A stretch of 64,000 nt of DNA, from the NCBI GenBank assembly GCA_039621445.1, contig CP154954.1, positions 36,193,703 through 36,257,702 of the forward strand, written 5' to 3'. The DNA comes from Euglena gracilis. Lineage: Eukaryota; Euglenida; Euglenophyceae; Euglenales. The position numbers and the translations under genes are program-made. The notes beneath the pieces were generated by a model. It worked only from the letters and a program-made list of their open reading frames with translations, was not told where the DNA came from and did no database searches. This document shows positions 45,293 to 58,900 of the stretch, one piece after another; position 1 is the stretch's first letter; the number at the start of each line of letters is the position of its first letter.

Positions 45293-48200
45293 ATTCACCC
45301 GCTGCATGTTTTTCTTACCATTTTACCACTACAATCATGAAACCAACGGGACCCCGGACTTTGGAGGCCTCCTGGAGCACCCATTCGGTTACTCGGAGTA
45401 AGGCCCAGTTTGGTCCATTTTTACATGGTAACCTGGGGTAACCTGGTAAATGTTCCCCGGAATGGTCGAATGCACCCATCTAAATGTGCTCATGTCAGTA
45501 CACCAACATTCCCGCTGCATGTTTTTCTAATAATTAAACCACGACAATCATGAAACCAACGGGTCCCCTGACTTTGGAGGCCTCCTGGAACACCCATTCG
45601 GTTACTCGGAGTAAGGCCAATTTTGGTCCATTTTTACATGGTAACCTGGGCTGGCCTGGTAAATGTCCCCCGGAATGGTCGAATGCAGCCATCTAAATGT
45701 GCTCATTTCTTGCAACCAACATTCCTGCTGCATGGTTTTCCTACCATTAAACCACGACAATCATGAAAGGACACGGGTCCCCTGACTTTGGAGGCCTCCT
45801 GGAACACCCATTCGGTTACTCGGAGTAAGGCCCATTTTGGTCCATTTTTACACGGTAACCTGGGCTGACCTGGTAAATGTCCCCCGGAATGGTCGAATGC
45901 ACCCACCTAAATGTGCTCATTTCTTGCAACCAACATTCTCGCTGCATGTTTTTCTCACCATTAAACCACGAAAATCATGAAACCAACGGGTCCCCTGACT
46001 TTGGAACTCTCCTGGAACACCCATTCGGTTACTCGGAGTAAGCCCATTTTGGTTCATTTTTACATGGTAACCTGGGCTGACCTGGTAAATGTCCCCCGGA
46101 ATGGTCGAATGCACCCATCTAAATGTGCTCATTTCTTGCAACCAACATTCCCGCTGCATGTTTTTCTTACCATTAAACCACGACCATCATGAAAGCAACG
46201 GGTCCCCTGACTTTGGAGGCCTCCTGGAACGCCCATTCGGTTACTCGGAGTAAGGCCCATTTTGGTCCATTTTTACATGGTAACCTGGGCTGACCTGGTA
46301 AATGTCCCCCGGAATGGTCGAATGCACCCATCTAAATGTGCTCATTTCTTGCAACCAACATTCCCGCTGCATGTTCTTCTTACCATTTAACCACGACAAT
46401 CATGAAACCAACGGGTCCCCTGACTTTGGAGGCCTCCTGGAACACCCATTCGGTTACTCGGAGTAAGGAAAATTTTGGTCCATTTTTACATGGTAACCTG
46501 GGCTGACCTGGTAAATGTCCCCCGGAATGGTCGAATGCACCCATCTAAATGTGCTGATTTATTGCACCCAAAATTCCCACTGCATGTTTTTCTTACCATT
46601 TAACCACGACAATCATGAAACAAACGGGGCCCCTTTCCTTGGAGGCCTCCTGGAACACCCATTCGGTTACTCGGAGTAAGGCCCGTTTTGGTCCATTTTT
46701 ACATGGTAACCTGGGCTGACCTGGTAAATGTCCCCCGGAATGGTCGAATGCACACATCTAAATGTGCTCATTTCTTGCACCCAACATTCCCGCTGCATGT
46801 GTTTCCTACCATTAAACCACGGCTATCATGAAACCAACGGGTCCCCTGACTTTGGAGGCCTCCTGGAACACCCATTCGGTTACTCGGAGTAAGGCCCATT
46901 TTGGTCCATTTTTACATGGTAACCTGGGCTGACCTGGTAAATGTCCCCCGGAATGGTCGAATGCACCCATCTAAATGTGCTCTTTTCTTGCAACCAACAT
47001 TCTTGCTGCATATTTTTTGTACCATTAAACTACGACAATCATGAAACCAACGGGTCCCCTGACGTTGGAGGCCTCCTGTAACACCCATTCGGTTACTCGG
47101 AGGAAGGCCCATTTTGGGCCATTTTTACATGGTAACCTGGGCTGACCTGGTAAATGTCCCCCGGAATGGTCGAATGCACCCATCTAAATGTGCTCATTCC
47201 TTGCAACCAACATTCCCGCTGCATGTTTTTCTTTGTATTAAACCACGACAATCATGAAAACAACGGAACCCCTGACTTTGAAGGCCTCCTGGAACAACCA
47301 TTCGGTTACTCGGAGTAAGGCCCATTTTGGTCCATTTTTACATGGTAACCTGGGCTGACCTGGTAATTGTCCCCCGGAATGGTCGAATGCGCCCGTCTAA
47401 ATGTGCTCATTTCTTGCAACCAACATTCCCGCTGCATGTCTTTTATACCATTACACCACTACAATCATGAAACCAACGGGTCCCTTGACTTTGGAGGCCG
47501 CCTGGAACACCCATTCGGTTACTCGGAGTAAGGCCCAATTTGGTCCATTTTTATATGGTAACCAGGGCTGACCTGGTAAATGTCCCCCGGAATGGTCGAA
47601 GGCACCCATCTAAATGTGCTCATTTCTTGCAACCAACATTCCCGCTGCATGTTCTTATTTCCATTAAACCACGACAATCATGAAACCAACGGGTCCCCTG
47701 ACTTTGGAGGCGTCCTGGAACACCCATTCGGTTACTCGGAGTAAGGCCCGTTTTGGTCCATTTTTTCATGGTAACCTGGGCTGACCTGGTAAATGTACCC
47801 CGGAATGGTCGAATGCACCCATCTACATCTGCTCGTCTCTTGCAACCAGCATTCCCGCTGCGTGTTTTTCTTACTATTAAACCACGACAATCATGAAAGC
47901 AAAGGGACCACTGACTTTGCAGGCCTCCTGGAACACCCATTCGGTTACTCGGAGTAAGGCCCAATTTGGTCCATTTTTACACGGTAACCTGGGCTGACCT
48001 GGTAAATGTCCCCCGGAATGGTCGAATGCACCCATCTAAATGTGCTCATTCCTTGCAACCAACATTCCCGCTGCATGTTCTTCTTAACATTAAACCACGA
48101 AAATCATGAAACCAACGGGTCCCCTGACTTTGGAGGCCTCCTGGAACACCCATTCGGTTACTCGGAGTAAGGCCCATTTTGGTCCATTTTTACATGGTAA

Positions 48201-50483
48201 CCTGGGCTGACCTGGTAAACGTCCCCCGGAATGGTCGAATACACCCATCTAAATGTGCTCATTTCTTGCAACCAACATTCCCGCTGCATGTTTTTCTTAC
48301 CGTTAAACCGCGACAATCATGAAACCAACGGGTCCCCTGACTTTGGAGGCCTCCTCCAACACCCATTCGGTTACTCGGAGTAAGGCTCAGTTTGGTCCAT
48401 TTTTACACGGTAACCTGGGCTGACCTGGTAAATGTCCCCCGGAGTTGTCGAATGCACCCCTCTAAATGTGCTCATTTCTTGCAAGAAACATTCCCGCTGC
48501 ATGTTCTTCTTACCATTGAACCACGACAATCATGAAACCAACGGGTCCCCTGACTCTGGAGGCCTCCTGGAACACCCATTCGGTTACTCGGAGTAAGGCC
48601 CATTTTGGTCCATTTTTACGTGGTAACCTGGGCTGACCTGGAAAATGTCCCCCGGAATGGTCGAATGCACCCATCTAAATGTGCTCATATCTTGCAACAA
48701 ACATTCCCGCTGCATGTTTTTCTTACCGTTAAACGGCGATAATCATGAAACCAACGGGTCCCAGGACTTTGGAGGCCTCCTGGAACACCCATTCGGTTAC
48801 TCGGAGTAAGGCCCAATTTGGACCATTTTTGCACGGTAACCTGGGCGGACCTGGTAAACGTCCCCGGGATTGGTCGAATGCACCCATCTAAATGTGCTCA
48901 TTTCTTGCAACCAACATTCCCGGTGCATGTTCTTCTTACCATTGAACCACGACAATCATGAAACCAAGGGGTCCCCTGACTTTGGAGGCCTCCTGGAACA
49001 CCCATTCGGTTACTCGTAGTAAGGCCCAATTTGGTCCATTTGTACATGGTAACCTGGGCTGACCTGGTAAATGTCCCCAGGAATGGTCGAATGCACCCAT
49101 CTAAATGTGCTCATTTTCTGCAACCAACATTCCCGCTGCATGTTTTCCTTACCACTAAACCACGACAATCATGAAACCAACGGGTCCCCTGACTTTGGAT
49201 GCCTCCTGGCACCCCCATTCGGCTACTCGGTGTAAGGCCCCTTTTGGTTCATTTTTACGTGGTAACCTGGGGTGACCTGGTAAGTGTCATCCGTAACGAT
49301 CGAATGCACCAATCAAAATGTGCTCATTTCTTGCAACCAACATTTCCGCTGCATATTCTTCTCACCATTAAACCACCACAATCATGAAACCAACCGGTCC
49401 CCTGATCTTTGGAGGCTTCCTGGAACACCCATTCGGTTACTCGAAGTAAGGCCCAATTCTGTCCATTTTTACATGGCAATGGGCTGACCTGGTAAATGTC
49501 CCCCAGAACGGTCGAATGCACCCATCTAAATGTGCTCATTTCTTGCAACCAACATACCCGCCGCATTTTTTTCTTACCATTGAACCACGACAATTACGAA
49601 ACCAATGGGTCCCCTGACCTTGGAGGCCTCCTGGAACACCCATTCGGTTACTCGGAGTAAGGCCCAATTTGGTCCGTTTTTACGTGGTCACCTGGGCTGA
49701 CCGGGTAAACGTCCCCCGGAATGGTCGAATTCACCCATCTAAATGTGCTCATTCCTTGCAACCAACATTCCCGCTGCATGTTTTTCTTAACGTTAAACCA
49801 AGACAATTATGAAAGCAACGGGTCCCCTGATCTTTGGAGGCCTCCTGGAACACCCATTCGGTTACTTGGAGTAAGGCCCCTTTGGTACATTTTTACGTGG
49901 TAACCTGGGCTGACCTGGTAAATGTCCCCCGGAATGGTCGAATGCACCCGTCTAAATGTGCTCATTTCTTGCAACCAACATTCCCGCTGCATGTTTTTCT
50001 TACCATTAAACCACGACAATGATGAAAACAACGGGTGCCTTTACTTTGGAGGCCTCCTGGAACACCCATTCGGTTACTCGGAGTAACGCCCATTTTGGTC
50101 CATTTTTACGTGGCAACCTGGGCTGACCTGGTAAATGTCCCCCGGAAAGGTCGAATGCACCCCTCTAAATGTGCTCATTTCTGGCAACCAACATTCCCGC
50201 TGCATGTTTTTCTTACCATTAAACCACGACAATGAAGAAAACAACGGGTGCCTTTACTTTGGAGGCCTCCTGGAAGACCCATTCGGTTACTCGGAGTAAG
50301 GCCCCTTTTGGTCCATTTTTACGTGGTAACCTGGGCTGACCTGGTAAACGTCCCCCGGAATGGTCGAATGCACCCATCTAAATGTGGTCACTTCTTCCAA
50401 CCAACATTCCCGTTGCATGTGTTTTTTAACACTAAACCACGACTTTAATGAAACCCACGGGTCCCCAGACTTTAGGGGCCTGG
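45293..50483 (-). repeat. Satellite 2 array, minus orientation, about 24 copies
   Basis: After CTCCGAGTAACC the text switches to the reverse complement (CCGCTGCATGTTTTTCTTAC). The first two monomers carry edge variants (CCATTTTACCAC, GACCCCGGA, CATGTCAGTACACC, CTAATAATTAAACC) that reappear at the start of the 52944 block with offset 7651-7652 bp. Variants such as GGACACGGG (45769-45777) and ACCCACCTAAATG (45901) mirror ones just left of the junction at 45117 and 45199. Confidence 0.96.
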
Positions 50484-50672
50484 TGTTCCAGGAGGCCTCC
50501 AAAGTCAGGGGACTTAATGGTAAGTCACGTCTTAATGGTAAGAAAGAACTTACAGCGGAAATGCGCACATTTAGATGGGTGCATTCGACCATTCCGGGGG
50601 ACATTTTCCAGGTCAGCCCAGGTTACCATGTAAAAATGGACCAAATTGGGCCTTACTCCGAGTAACGGAATG
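50484..50672 (+). repeat. Satellite 2 stub, plus orientation, less than one monomer
   Basis: It starts GGTGTTCCAGGAGGCCTCC directly after minus-oriented sequence, has an internal deletion and rearrangement near 50515-50560, and ends CTCCGAGTAACGGAATG at the island edge. Confidence 0.9.
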
Positions 50673-52943
50673 TATGTGGTTGACTGGTGGTGAGGATCGT
50701 ACTGAGCCGTGAAACACGGTGAAATTACTGTTCCTGGCCTCTAGCCAACCTTTACGCACGGATAAAGGTCTCAGGAGGCTCTGTTCGGTAATCGCCGATA
50801 CAACCTTTCTGGTCCCTGTTTTTTTGCATATTTCGGAGTGTTTTTCGGTTTTTGCCTTTTTACCCATCTCGAAAGATGCAAAGCACAACCCCCAACCACA
50901 ATTTTGATTAGGATTTGTTGATGAGTTCATTGAGCAATCTTGATGAAGATTACGGGGATTGGAAGGGTTCGAATGAAACAAGTTCCAATTCCCGATCCCC
51001 CAAGCAACAAGAAGGCACATTGCATCAATTGTCATTGTCACAAGGCGAAACGCCTTTATTGTTGCAAGGGGGCGATGATCCCTCTTCGTCATCATTGTCA
51101 TTGATTGTGCGGGATGTAGGTGGCAAAATGCATTCATCCATCCCGGTTCACCCATCATTGATGCGGCGAGGGTATTACCCCCTTGCAACTTCACACTTGG
51201 TTACTCGTGTTACCCATGAACAAAGTGAGGGGTATGTGCCCTTTGCTCTGTTGCCACACAAAAGAACCCTGGTGGAAACACCGGTGGGCCTTATGGAGTG
51301 CAACTCGGTGGAAACACGGTGTTTTTTTCCAACCCCCCCCTCAATTTCCACCCCCCACACCATTTCGCGCATTGCCGGGATTCCCTGCGGAAACTGCGGT
51401 TTTCCCTGCATTGCCATGAAACCCAGATATGCGTCTGGTGATACCGGAAATCTCTGGTGTCGTTTCCGTTGTGGAGGACTATGAGTAAGATTTGAGGGAT
51501 AACATCACCCCCGGTGATGTTTTCTGAATTCTTGGTCAACTTCCAGCGGATAACCCGCTAAACAAACAAATTTTGCTTGTCCACCAATGTGTTGCGGAAT
51601 GTGCAACCATGCTGAAAAAGTTTTGGCAGTTTGTTGAGGACAATCAAAGGGTTGTCAACACCAAACTGAGTATTGTTGGAATTATTTGCAGGAAATCGGC
51701 AAATGTTGCCAACACAATTTCGAAAATGCGGCGAAAGACCTTCAGCATTTCCGAGAAAGTGTTGACGGTATTTTACGCATCCAACTCCCACAAAACTTCC
51801 AACAAATCAGTGAAACACTGCATGAAGCGCAAACGCGGAATGATTCCAAGTTTCTGCATGTACAAGATGGTATGAGTCATCTTTTTGCCAAGGTGGAGTC
51901 TTGTTCAACAATGCTACTGCAATTGCAGCACCACTTACAAGCGCAAAATGCCACCCCCAAAATGCCGGAAATCGGTAACTTTGTTCGCGGTTGAGCGTTT
52001 TGCCGCACTCACCACTTCTTTCCAAGAAGCCCAACAGCGGATTTTGCATCTTTTCTCGGAAACCGAGCATTTGAAGCAATTCCAGGCGAGAGTGCAAGAA
52101 AATTTTGTTCCCCGTACGCAAATTCAGCTTTTAGAGGAACACATCCTACACTTGGAGCAGAAATACTGCCATTGTGCCGCAAATCGGGATGGATTAACCT
52201 CCTTGAACGCGAAAATCGCGGATTGCGCACAACGGTTGGATTTCGCACAAAAACAATCTCAAACGGACATTGGCGGTATTAATGCCATCGTTGTCGGTTT
52301 GCAGGAGCATGTTTCCGCACTTTCCAAGCGAACTGTGGTATTCAAGCCGCTATTGGGGAATTACAAACCCCGTTGCACCTTGTTGTCCTCCACCGTAGCG
52401 GAAATCCGCTCACTCCTACCCGTTTCGCGTGCTCGGATATCCGAGTCACCGCAATTTTGCATCATTTTATGACAAAATGCTTGGTGACAACAAGGAAACC
52501 TTGCAAGCATTTTGCACAAGTTTGCTCGAACTTGAGGAATCGGTGAATCAGAATGCCCGATCCATGTAAGATGAGGTTTCGCGGTTGGATGGACGAATTT
52601 CTGCGTTGTTGGAAAAGCCAACCGCGGAAAATTCCACGGTGGAAACTCCCATTAAGACACTCCACCAATTGCAAAACATCTCAAATGCGGTAAACGCGCT
52701 TGCGGTTCCACTCCGGAATGTGGAGGAGTCCCAAGGAAAGTTTGTCGAAGATTTGCACTTGGTTTCTGAAAAGTTGCCACACTTGGAAGATTTTTCTCGT
52801 TACCGCAAACACATTCGGCATTTGGAGACTGAGGTTGACCGTATTTGCGGCCAACTCAAGTTGGTGGAGCATTTGGAAGAAACGGTGCATGACGTGTCCG
52901 CGAGTTTGGAAAAAATGTCCACTCCGGTACCGGTCATGGTACC
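50673..52943 (+). pseudogene. Island with a decayed coiled-coil gene
   Basis: A non-satellite island in satellite 2. An open frame from ATG 50921 (MSSLSNLDEDYGDWKG...) runs 187 codons to TGA at 51482. Coding-like sequence then continues in other frames: IPEISGVVSVVEDYE with stops at about 51486 and 51525; CVAECATMLKKFWQFVEDNQ (51590-51680); FENAAKDLQHFRESVDGIL onward (51720-51990); then RFAALTTSFQEAQQRILHLF to about 52340; then a frame with TAA at 52567-52569 continuing to about 52930 (VDRICGQLKLVEHLEETVHD). The later parts are heptad-like and suggest one long coiled-coil protein broken by several frameshifts and stops. Leucine is mostly TTG, unlike the GC-rich fragments at 1-1180 and 13.2-14.1 kb. 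Family not recognised. Gag-like or structural origin is inference. Confidence 0.55.
51501..51521. other. Perfect 9-bp hairpin with CCC loop
   Basis: Arms AACATCACC and GGTGATGTT. It is followed by AGCGG/CCGCT (51545-51559). It lies between two in-frame stops of the decayed gene. Confidence 0.8.
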
Positions 52944-52944
52944 G
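52925..52944. other. KpnI-type paired palindromes at the island/satellite junction
   Basis: Arms CGGTACC and GGTACCG with a six-base loop end exactly where satellite 2 (CTGCATGTTTTTCTT) resumes. Confidence 0.75.
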
Positions 52945-55900
52945 CTGCATGTTTTTCTTCTTTTCTTCACCATTTTACCACGAAAATGATGAAACCAACG
53001 GGACCCCGGATTTGGAGGCCTCCTGGAGCACCCATTCGGTTACTCGGAGTAAGGCCCAGTTTGGTCCATTTTTACATGGTAACCTGGGCTAACCTGGTTT
53101 ATGTTCCCCGGAATGGTCGAATGCACCCATCTAAATGTACTCATGTCAGTACACCAACATTCCCGCTGCATGTTTTTCTAATAATTAAACCACGACAATC
53201 ATGAAACCAACGGGTACCCTGACTTTGGCGGCCTCCTGGAACACCCATTCGGTTACTCGGAGTAAGGCCCATTTTGGTCCATTTTTACATGGTAACCTGG
53301 GCTGACCTATTAAATGTCCCCCGGAATGGTCGAATGCACCCATCTAAATGTGCTCATTTCTTGCAACCAACATTCCCGCTGCATGTTTTTCTTACCATTA
53401 CACCACGACAATCATGAAACCAACGTGTCCCCTGGTTTTGGAGGCGGCCTGGAAAACCCATTCGGTTACTCGGAGTAAGGCCCAATTTGGTCCATTTTTA
53501 CATGGTAACCTGGGATGACCTGTTAAATGTCCCCCCGGGGTCGAATGCACCCATCTAAATGTGCTCATTTCTTGCAACCAACATTCCCGCTGCATGTGTT
53601 TCTTACCATTAAACCACGACAATCATGAAACCAACGGGTCCCCTGACTTTGGAGGGCTCCTGGAACACCCAATCCGTTACTGGGAGTATTTTTACATGGT
53701 AACCTGGGCTGACCTATTAAATGTCCCCCGGAATGGTCGAATGCACCCATCTAAATGTGCTCATTTCTTGCAACCAACATTCCCGCTGCATGTTTTTCTT
53801 ACACCACGACAATCATGAAACCAACGTGTCCCCTGGTTTTGGAGGCGGCCTGGAAAACCCATTCGGTTACTCGGAGTAAGGCCCAATTTGGTCCATTTTG
53901 ACACGGTTACCTGGGATGACCTGGTAAATGTGCCCCCGGGGTCGAATGCACCCATCTAAATGTGCTCATTTCTTGCAACCAACATTCCCGCTGCATGTTT
54001 TTCTTACCATTACACCACGACAATCATGAAACCAACGGTTCCCCTGGTTTTGGTGGCAACCTGGAAAACCCATTCGGTTACTTGGAGTAAGGCCCAATTT
54101 GGTCCATTTTTACATGGTAACCTGGGCTGACCTGGTAAATGTCCCCCCGGGGTCGAATGCACCCATCTAAATGTGCTCATTTCTTAAAACCAACATTCCC
54201 GCTGCATGTTTTTCTTACCATTATACCACGACAATCATGAAACCAACGGGTCCCCTGACTTTGGAGGCCTCCTGGAACACCCAATCTGTTACTCGGAGTA
54301 AGCCCCAATTTGGTCCATTTTTACATGGTAACCTGGGCTGACCTATTAAATGTCCCCCGGAATGGTCGAATGCACCCATCTAAGTGTGCTCATTTCTTGC
54401 AACCAACATTCCCGCTGCATGTTTTTCTTACCATTACACCACGACAATCATGAAACCAACGTGTCCCCTGGTTTTGGAAGCGGCCTGGAAAACCCATTCG
54501 GTTACTCGGAGTAAGGCCCAATTTGGTCCATTTTTACATGGTAACCTGTGATGACCTGGTAAATGTCTCCCCGGGGTCGAATGCACCCATCTAAATGTGC
54601 TCATTTCTTAAAACCAACATTCCCGCTGCATGTGTTTCTTACCATTAAACCACGACAATCATGAAACCAACGGGTCCCCTGACTTTGGAGGCCTCCTGGA
54701 ACACCCAATCCGTTACTAGGAGTAAGCCCCAATTTGGTCCATTTTTACATGGTAACCTGGGCTGACCTGGTAAATGTCACCGGGAATGGTCGAACGCACC
54801 CATCTAAATGTGCTCATTTCTTGCAACCAACATTCCCGCTGCATTTTTTTCTTACCATTACACCACGACAATCATGAAACCAACGTATCCCCTGGTTTTG
54901 GTGGCAACCTGGAAAACCCATTCGGTTACTCGGAGTAAGGCCCAATTTGGTCCATTTTTACATGGTAACCTGGGATGACCTGGTAAATGTCCCCCCGGGG
55001 TCGAATGCACCCATCTAAATGTGCTCATTTCTTGCAAACAACATTCCCGCTGCATGTTTTTCTTACCATTAAACCACGACAATCATCAAACCAACGGGTC
55101 CCCTGACTTTGGAGGCCTCCTGGAACACCCCTTCCGTTACTCGGAGTAAGCCCCAATTTGATCCATTTTTACAACATGGGCTGACCTGGTAAATGTCCCC
55201 CGGAATGGTCGAATGCACCCATCTAAATGTGCTCATTTCTTGCAACCAACATTCCCGCTGCATGTTTTTCTTACCATTAAACCACCACAGTCATGAAACC
55301 AACGGGTCCCCTGTCTTTGGAGGCCTCCTGGAACACCCATTCAGTTACTCGGAGTAAGGCCCAATTTGGTCCATTTTTACATGGTAACCTGGGCTGACCT
55401 GGTAAATGTCCCCCGGAATGGTCAAATGCACCCATCTAAATGTGCTCATTTCCTGCAACCGACATTCCCGCTGCATGTGTTTCTTACCATTAAACCACGA
55501 CAATCATGAAAACAACGGGTCCCCTGACTTTGGAGGCCTCCTGGAACGCCCATTCGGTTACTCAGAGTAAGGCCTAATTTGGTCCATTTTTACGTGGTAA
55601 ACTGGATTGACCTGGTAAATGTCCCCAGGAATGGTCGAATGCACCCATCTAAATGTGCTCATTTCTTGCAACCAACATTCCCGCTGCATGTGTTTCTTAC
55701 CCTTAATCTACGACAATCATGAAACCAACGGGTCCCCTAACTTTGGAGGCCTTCTGGAACACCCATTCAGTTACTCGGAGAAAGGCCCAATTTGGTCCAT
55801 TTTTACGTGGTAACCTGGGCTGACCTGGTAAATGTCCCCCGGAATGGACGGATGCACTCATCTAAATGTGCTCATTTCTTGCAACCAACATTCCCGCTGC

Positions 55901-58900
55901 ATGTGTTTCTTACCATTAATGTACGACAATCATGAAACCAACGGGTCCCCTGACTTTGGAGGCCTCCTGGAACACCCATTCAGTTACTCGGAGAAAGGCC
56001 CAATTTGATCCATTTTTACGTCGTAACCTGGGCTGACCTGCTAAGTGTCCCCCGGAATGGTCGAATGCACCCATCTAAATGTGCTCATTTCTTGCAACCA
56101 ACATTCCCGCTGCATGTTTTTCTTACCATTAAACCACGACAATCATGACACCAACGGGTCCCCTGACTTTGGAGGCGGCCTGGAACACCCATTCGGTTAC
56201 TCGGAGTAAGGCCCAATTTGGTCCATTTTTACATGGTAACCTGGGCTGACATGGTAAATGTCCTCCGGAAATGTCGAATGCACCCATCTAAATGTGCTCA
56301 TTTCTTGCAACCAACATTCCCGCTGCATGTGTTTCTTACCATTAAACCACGACAATCATGAAACCAACGGGTCCCCTAACTTTGGAGGCCTCCTGGAACA
56401 CCCATTCGGTTACTCGGAGTAAGGCCCAATTTGGTCGACTTTTACATGGTAACCTGGGCTGACCTGGTAAATGTCTCCCGGAATGGTCGAGTGCACCCAT
56501 CTAAATGTGCTCATTTCTTGCAACCAACATTCCCGCTGCATGTTTTTCTTACCATTAAACCACGACAATCATGAAACCAACGGGTCCCCTGACTTTGGAG
56601 GCCTCCTGGAACACCCAATCTGTTACTCGGAGTAAGCCCCAATTTGGTCCATTTTTACATGGTAACCTGGGCTGACCTATTAAATGTCCCCCGGAATGGT
56701 CGAATGCACCCATCTAAGTGTGCTCATTTCTTGCAACCAACATTCCCGCTGCATGTTTTTCTTACCATTACACCACGACAATCATGAAACCAACGTGTCC
56801 CCTGGTTTTGGAAGCGGCCTGGAAAACCCATTCGGTTACTCGGAGTAAGGCCCAATTTGGTCCATTTTTACATGGTAACCTGTGATGACCTGGTAAATGT
56901 CTCCCCGGGGTCGAATGCACCCATCTAAATGTGCTCATTTCTTAAAACCAACATTCCCGCTGCATGTGTTTCTTACCATTAAACCACGACAATCATGAAA
57001 CCAACGGGTCCCCTGACTTTGGAGGCCTCCTGGAACACCCAATCCGTTACTAGGAGTAAGCCCCAATTTGGTCCATTTTTACATGGTAACCTGGGCTGAC
57101 CTGGTAAATGTCACCGGGAATGGTCGAACGCACCCATCTAAATGTGCTCATTTCTTGCAACCAACATTCCCGCTGCATTTTGTTCTTACCATTACACCAC
57201 GACAATCATGAAACCAACGTATCCCCTGGTTTTGGTGGCAACCTGGAAAACCCATTCGGTTACTCGGAGTAAGGCCCAATTTGGTCCATTTTTACATGGT
57301 AACCTGGGATGACCTGGTAAATGTCCCCCCGGGGTCGAATGCACCCATCTAAATGTGCTCATTTCTTGCAAACAACATTCCCGCTGCATGTTTTTCTTAT
57401 CATTAAACCACGACAATCATGAAACCAACGGGTCCCCTGACTTTGGAGGCCTCCTGGAACACCCCTTCCGTTACTCGGAGTAAGCCCCAATTTGATCCAT
57501 TTTTACAACCTGGGCTGACCTGGTAAATGTCCCCCGGAATGGTCGAATGCACCCATCTAAATGTGCTCATTTCTTGCAACCAACATTCCCGCTGCATGTT
57601 TTTCTTACCATTAAACCACCACAGTCATGAAACCAACGGGTCCCCTGTCTTTGGAGGCCTCCTGGAACACCCATTCAGTTACTCGGAGTAAGGCCCAATT
57701 TGGTCCATTTTTTCATGGTAACCTGGGCTGACCTGGTAAATGTCCCCCGGAATGGTCAAATGCACCCATCTAAATGTGCTCATTTCCTGCAACCGACATT
57801 CCCGCTGCATGTGTTTCTTACCATTAAACCACGACAATCATGAAACCAACGGGTCCCCTAACTTTGGAGGCCTTCTGGAACACCCATTCAGTTACTCGGA
57901 GAAAGGCCCAATTTGGTCCATTTTTACGTGGTAACCTGGGCTGACCTGGTAAATGTCCCCGGGAATGGACGGATGCACTCATCTAAATGTGCTCATTTCT
58001 TGCAACCAACATTCCCGCTGCATGTGTTTCCTACCATTAATGTACGACAATCATGAAACCAACGGGTCCCCTGACTTTGGAGGCCTCCTGGAACACCCAT
58101 TCAGTTACTCGGAGAAAGGCCCAATTTGATCCATTTTTACGTGGTAACCTGGGCTGACCTGCTAAGTGTCCCCCGGAATGGTCGAATGCACCCATCTAAA
58201 TGTGCTCATTTCTTGCAATCAACATTCCCGCTGCATGTTTTTCTTACCATTAAACCACGACAATCATGACACCAACGGGTCCCCTGACTTTGGAGGCGGC
58301 CTGGAACACCCATTCGGTTACTCGGAGTAAGGCCCAATTTGGTCCATTTTTACATGGTAACCTGGGCTGACATGGTAAATGTCCTCCGGAAATGTCGAAT
58401 GCACCCATCTAAATGTGCTCATTTCTTGCAACCAACATTCCCGCTGCATGTGTTTCTTACCATTAAACCACGACAATCATGAAACCAACGGGTCCCCTAA
58501 CTTTGGAGGCCTCCTGGAACACCCATTCGGTTACTCGGAGTAAGGCCCAATTTGGTCGACTTTTACATGGTAACCTGGGCTGACCTGGTAAATGTCTCCC
58601 GGAATGGTCGAGTGCACCCATCTAAATGTGCTCATTTCTTGCAACCAACATTCCCGCTGCATGTTTTCCTTACCATTAAACCACGAAAATCCTGACACCA
58701 ACGGGTCCCTTGACTTTGGAGGCCTCCTGGAACACCCATTCGGTTACTCGGAGTAAGGCTTAATTTGGTCCATTTTTACGTGGTAAACTGGGCTGGTAAA
58801 TGTCCCCCGGAATGGTCAAATGCACCCATCTAAATGTGCTCATTTCTTGCAACCAACATTCCCGCTGCATGTTTTTCTTACCAGTAAACCACGACAATTA

